Assembly: GCA_945870115.1 (NCBI GenBank)
Contig: CAMBRH010000054.1
Location: 1-14,951 of the forward strand
Direction of reading: 5' to 3'
Length of the DNA: 14,951 bases
Origin: Chitinophaga pinensis
GTDB taxonomy: Bacteria > Bacteroidota > Bacteroidia > Flavobacteriales_D > Crocinitomicaceae
Part shown: in pieces, positions 12,216 to 14,951 of the stretch
Layout: each line of letters begins with the position of its first letter
Position numbering within the stretch: the first letter of the stretch is position 1
The notes under the pieces: model-generated
The model's input: the letters and a program-made list of their open reading frames with translations, nothing else
What the model was told of the DNA's origin: nothing
The model's database searches: none
Program-made: the position numbers and the translations under genes

Positions 12216-14777
12216 ATGTCAGGAGAAAACGTATATCGAACCAAAGAGGATTTAAACGAAGAAAAAGCGAAAGAATCAGCTAAAAATACTTCCAAAAAAA
12301 ATGTTGAAACTAAAAAAATTGGTTTAAAAAATCCACTTACAAACATTTCAAATCGCTTTGATAAAAAGAAAACGAAAACTATTTTAGGTGCCGTTTTTGT
12401 TTTACTTTCATTTTATTTTTTATTTGCCTGTTTATCTTACTTTTTCACTTGGAAACAAGATCAAGACCGCGTTTTAGAAAAAGGTTTATTTGATTTTTTA
12501 TTTGAAGACAACAAAGAACCAGTTTCAAATTGGTTTGGTAAATTAGGTGCTTGGATTTCACATTTACTTGTTTATCGTTGGTTCGGAATCTCTTCTTTTG
12601 GATTTTCTTTTTTATTATTTATCATTGGATTTAAATGGGTTTTAGAAATTAAATTACTTCCTATCAAAAAAACAATAGCAATTACTTTGGTTGGAATTGT
12701 GTGGTTTTCCTTGTTTTTTGGCTATTTTTCAAACGTTGTAAATTATTTGGGCGGATCATTTGGTTTTCACATCAACGATTGGCTTGCTTTTACAGTGGGG
12801 AAATTTGGTGCTTTACTTTTCATTTTTATTTTACTTTACATTCTACTTGTCGCTCTTTTCAACCCTGATTTTAAAGCACTTTGGAATAAATATTTCTCCA
12901 AAGAACGTTTTATTGAGGAAGATGATTTCGATGAAACTGAAAATAAATTTGCTCCTCTGACTGACATTCATGTCGTAAATACAATAAAAGACGAAGATTT
13001 GGAAGATGAATACATTTCTGAAACGGTTAATTTTGATGAAGATGACGAGGAGGATGATCTAGCCGACAGCGATTTTGTTGTCATTCACAAACCAACCTCT
13101 AGCAATACCAAAGAAAAATTTAATGCGGATGATGATTTTGAAATCGAAATCCCTGAATCTTTGGACGAATTTACAGAACCAATCGAAAAAGTTTTAGAAG
13201 TTGCAAAACCTATTGACGAAAAATTATTATCAGACGATGAAACCGATAAATTACGTCAAGAATATGGTGAATACGATCCGAAATTAGATTTATCTTCCTA
13301 TGTTTTACCTTCAATTGATTTACTAAAAGACTGGGGAACAAGTCAAATTAATATTGATAAATCAGAACTTGAGGGACACAAAAATAAAATTGTTGAAACT
13401 TTAACGAATTTCAAAATTGAGATTTCAAAAATTAAAGCAACAGTTGGTCCAACAGTTACTTTATATGAGATTATTCCTGCTCCAGGAGTGAAAATTTCTA
13501 AAATTAAAAATCTAGAAGACGATATCGCCTTGAGTTTATCCGCTCTTGGAATTCGTATTATCGCGCCAATTCCTGGAAAAGGAACAATTGGTATCGAAGT
13601 TCCAAATAGTAAACCTGAAATGGTTTCTATGCGTTCATTAATTGCTTCAGAGAAATTCCAAAACTCTGATTTTGAACTTCCTGTAGTTTTAGGGAAAACA
13701 ATTACGAATGAAACTTACACCTTTGATTTAACAAAAATGCCTCACCTTTTGGTCGCTGGATCCACTGGTCAAGGTAAATCTGTTGGTTTGAATGCAATTT
13801 TAATTTCGATTTTATACAAAAAACATCCTGCGCAGGTAAAATTTGTATTGATTGATCCGAAAAAAGTGGAACTTACACTTTATAATAGAATTGAAAGACA
13901 CTTTTTGGCAAAACTTCCAGGTGAAGGCGATGCAATTATTACTGACGTTACGAAAGTTGTAAATACATTAAATTCCTTGTGTATTGAAATGGATGCCCGT
14001 TATGAATTATTGAAAGAAGCGCAAGTTCGAACAATCATTGAATACAATGCAAAATTTATTTCACGAAAATTAAATCCAGAAAAAGGGCATCGTTATTTGC
14101 CTTACATTGTCGTTTTAATTGATGAGTTTGCCGATTTAATTATGACGGCCGGAAAAGAAATTGAGAAACCAATTGCTCGTATTGCTCAACTTGCTCGTGC
14201 GATTGGAATTCACTTAATTGTAGCAACGCAGCGTCCATCTGTAAACGTAATTACGGGTATGATTAAAGCAAATTTCCCTGCGAGAATTGCCTTTAGAGTG
14301 CAATCAGTTGTGGATTCTCGAACAATTTTAGATACTTCTGGTGCCAATCAATTAATTGGTCGTGGAGATATGTTGATTTCAACTGGCTCAGATATCATTC
14401 GTTTGCAATGTGGTTTTGTGGATACGCCAGAAGTTGATGCAATTTGTGCATTTATTGGAGATCAAAGAGCTTATCCAGAGGCTTTACAATTGCCTGAATA
14501 TGTTGGCGAAGGAGCGACAGATGGAAACGACATTGACTTAAATGACATCGATCCAATGTTTGCAGAAGCAGCTCGAATAGTTGTGATACATCAGCAAGGC
14601 TCAGCGAGTTTATTGCAACGAAAATTGAAATTAGGTTACAACCGAGCTGGAAGAATCGTAGATCAATTAGAAGGCTACGGAATCATTGGACCTTTCCAAG
14701 GAAGTAAAGCTAGAGAAGTTTTGTATGATAATGAACAAGCTTTGGATGAATATTTGAAAGTAAAAGGTTTGTTTTGA
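12216..14777 (+). CDS. ftsK: DNA translocase FtsK
   Basis: FtsK is the septal DNA pump that clears and aligns chromosome ends during division and activates dimer resolution. This 853-aa protein has four membrane helices near 56-78, 124-144, 151-172 and 194-215. An acidic linker follows (about 232-345; for example VNFDEDDEEDDLADSD). The alpha/beta motor starts near 350 and has Walker A AGSTGQGKS (514-522), LIDPKKVELTLYN (545-557) and Walker B VVLIDEFADL (632-641). ARAIGIHLIVATQRPSVNVI follows as the arginine/sensor region. The C-terminal gamma winged helix (about 785-853) is present, with HQQGSASLLQRKLKLGYNRA and GRIVDQLEGYGIIGP. The linker is short compared with E. coli FtsK, as is usual for Bacteroidota. 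The gene seems monocistronic here, between a repeat element and a small ORF with its own promoter. Confidence 0.98.
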   Translation: MSGENVYRTKEDLNEEKAKESAKNTSKKNVETKKIGLKNPLTNISNRFDKKKTKTILGAVFVLLSFYFLFACLSYFFTWKQDQDRVLEKGLFDFLFEDNKEPVSNWFGKLGAWISHLLVYRWFGISSFGFSFLLFIIGFKWVLEIKLLPIKKTIAITLVGIVWFSLFFGYFSNVVNYLGGSFGFHINDWLAFTVGKFGALLFIFILLYILLVALFNPDFKALWNKYFSKERFIEEDDFDETENKFAPLTDIHVVNTIKDEDLEDEYISETVNFDEDDEEDDLADSDFVVIHKPTSSNTKEKFNADDDFEIEIPESLDEFTEPIEKVLEVAKPIDEKLLSDDETDKLRQEYGEYDPKLDLSSYVLPSIDLLKDWGTSQINIDKSELEGHKNKIVETLTNFKIEISKIKATVGPTVTLYEIIPAPGVKISKIKNLEDDIALSLSALGIRIIAPIPGKGTIGIEVPNSKPEMVSMRSLIASEKFQNSDFELPVVLGKTITNETYTFDLTKMPHLLVAGSTGQGKSVGLNAILISILYKKHPAQVKFVLIDPKKVELTLYNRIERHFLAKLPGEGDAIITDVTKVVNTLNSLCIEMDARYELLKEAQVRTIIEYNAKFISRKLNPEKGHRYLPYIVVLIDEFADLIMTAGKEIEKPIARIAQLARAIGIHLIVATQRPSVNVITGMIKANFPARIAFRVQSVVDSRTILDTSGANQLIGRGDMLISTGSDIIRLQCGFVDTPEVDAICAFIGDQRAYPEALQLPEYVGEGATDGNDIDLNDIDPMFAEAARIVVIHQQGSASLLQRKLKLGYNRAGRIVDQLEGYGIIGPFQGSKAREVLYDNEQALDEYLKVKGLF

Positions 14778-14803
14778 AATGAAAATAGTTTTTTGTAACT
14801 TTG
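14773..14803 (+). promoter_or_regulatory. Bacteroidota-type promoter overlapping the end of ftsK
   Basis: TTTG at 14773-14776 and TAACTTTG at 14796-14803 are separated by 19 bases, an almost ideal -33/-7 pair. The -33 element overlaps the ftsK stop codon (14775-14777). It lies 15 bases before the ATG of the small DUF2281-like ORF, so that ORF, or the transcript beyond the edge, has an independent promoter. Confidence 0.75.
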
Positions 14804-14818
14804 TTTAAAATAAAGAAA

Positions 14819-14929
14819 ATGAAACATTTACAATTGTATAACAAAATTAATTTTTTACCTTTAGAATTACGCTCTGAAGTAAATGATTTCATTGATTTTT
14901 TATTGAGTAAAAAAAGAAAAAAACCTTAA
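14819..14929 (+). CDS. DUF2281-like mini protein (antitoxin-like)
   Basis: This 36-aa ORF begins MKHLQLYNKINFLPLELRSE and ends VNDFIDFLLSKKRKKP. The pattern LY.KI..LP.ELR.EV.DFIDFLLSK matches the core of DUF2281, small helical proteins often located next to PIN-type toxin genes. Here the protein consists of that core only and lacks the usual longer tail. It has its own near-ideal promoter. Only 22 bases remain after the stop, so a partner gene cannot be seen. It could be an orphan or the antitoxin of a toxin-antitoxin pair continuing to the right; the family is fairly clear, the role is inference. Confidence 0.65.
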   Translation: MKHLQLYNKINFLPLELRSEVNDFIDFLLSKKRKKP

Positions 14930-14951
14930 TATCGTTGTTTAAAAAGGAAAA

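Noticed and set aside
12760..12960. Plus-strand ORF inside ftsK
   Set aside because: A different frame over the FtsK membrane region; hydrophobicity is a by-product of the T-rich codons.
14710..14892. Minus-strand 60-codon ORF at the end of ftsK
   Set aside because: Antisense to the ftsK end and to the DUF2281-like ORF and its promoter.

Overview
The window looks like chromosomal DNA from a marine- or freshwater-type Flavobacteriia (phylum Bacteroidota). The DNA is strongly AT-rich. Promoters fit the Bacteroidota -33 TTG / -7 TAnnTTTG pattern and several genes encode short Bacteroidota-style lipoproteins. The isocitrate dehydrogenase, DUF6671 protein, FtsK and Ndk all read like flavobacterial proteins. 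This taxonomic call is inference from protein flavour and promoter grammar.

Region 1 (about 1-7818). The 5' end of a lipoprotein gene is cut by the left edge. Next come ten genes on the minus strand from 6806 down to 372: an SPFH/band-7 lipoprotein, a small two-helix membrane protein, NADP-type isocitrate dehydrogenase with a C-terminal extension, a CutA/PII-fold-like protein, an 82-aa helical protein, an easily missed 57-aa membrane protein, a 93-aa paralogue of the 82-aa protein, a DUF6671 zinc-ribbon protein, a full-length Sua5 threonylcarbamoyl-AMP synthase and an SbtA-type sodium/bicarbonate transporter. Many junctions are stop-start overlaps (ATGA or TAATG), so most of the block is probably one translationally coupled operon. 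A LysR regulator of the CbbR/CmpR flavour is transcribed divergently. An 11-bp perfect inverted repeat in the shared 88-bp promoter region covers the -7 region on both strands. The recurring theme is inorganic carbon: bicarbonate import (SbtA), a bicarbonate-consuming enzyme (Sua5), a CO2-releasing or CO2-fixing enzyme (Icd), a PII-fold candidate sensor and a CbbR-type regulator. I propose a bicarbonate/CO2 homeostasis locus in a heterotroph. This is the main candidate for an undescribed system.

Region 2 (about 7819-10412) is on the minus strand. It holds ndk with a strong intrinsic terminator, a Cys-motif lipoprotein and a metallopeptidase-like lipoprotein. Two decayed genes follow: an alpha/beta-hydrolase N-terminal fragment and a membrane protein interrupted by two apparent frameshifts.

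Region 3 (about 10413-14951) is on the plus strand. It has two overlapping secreted-protein genes, a long imperfect inverted repeat with internal direct repeats, the DNA translocase ftsK, and a tiny DUF2281-like ORF behind a near-perfect promoter at the right edge.
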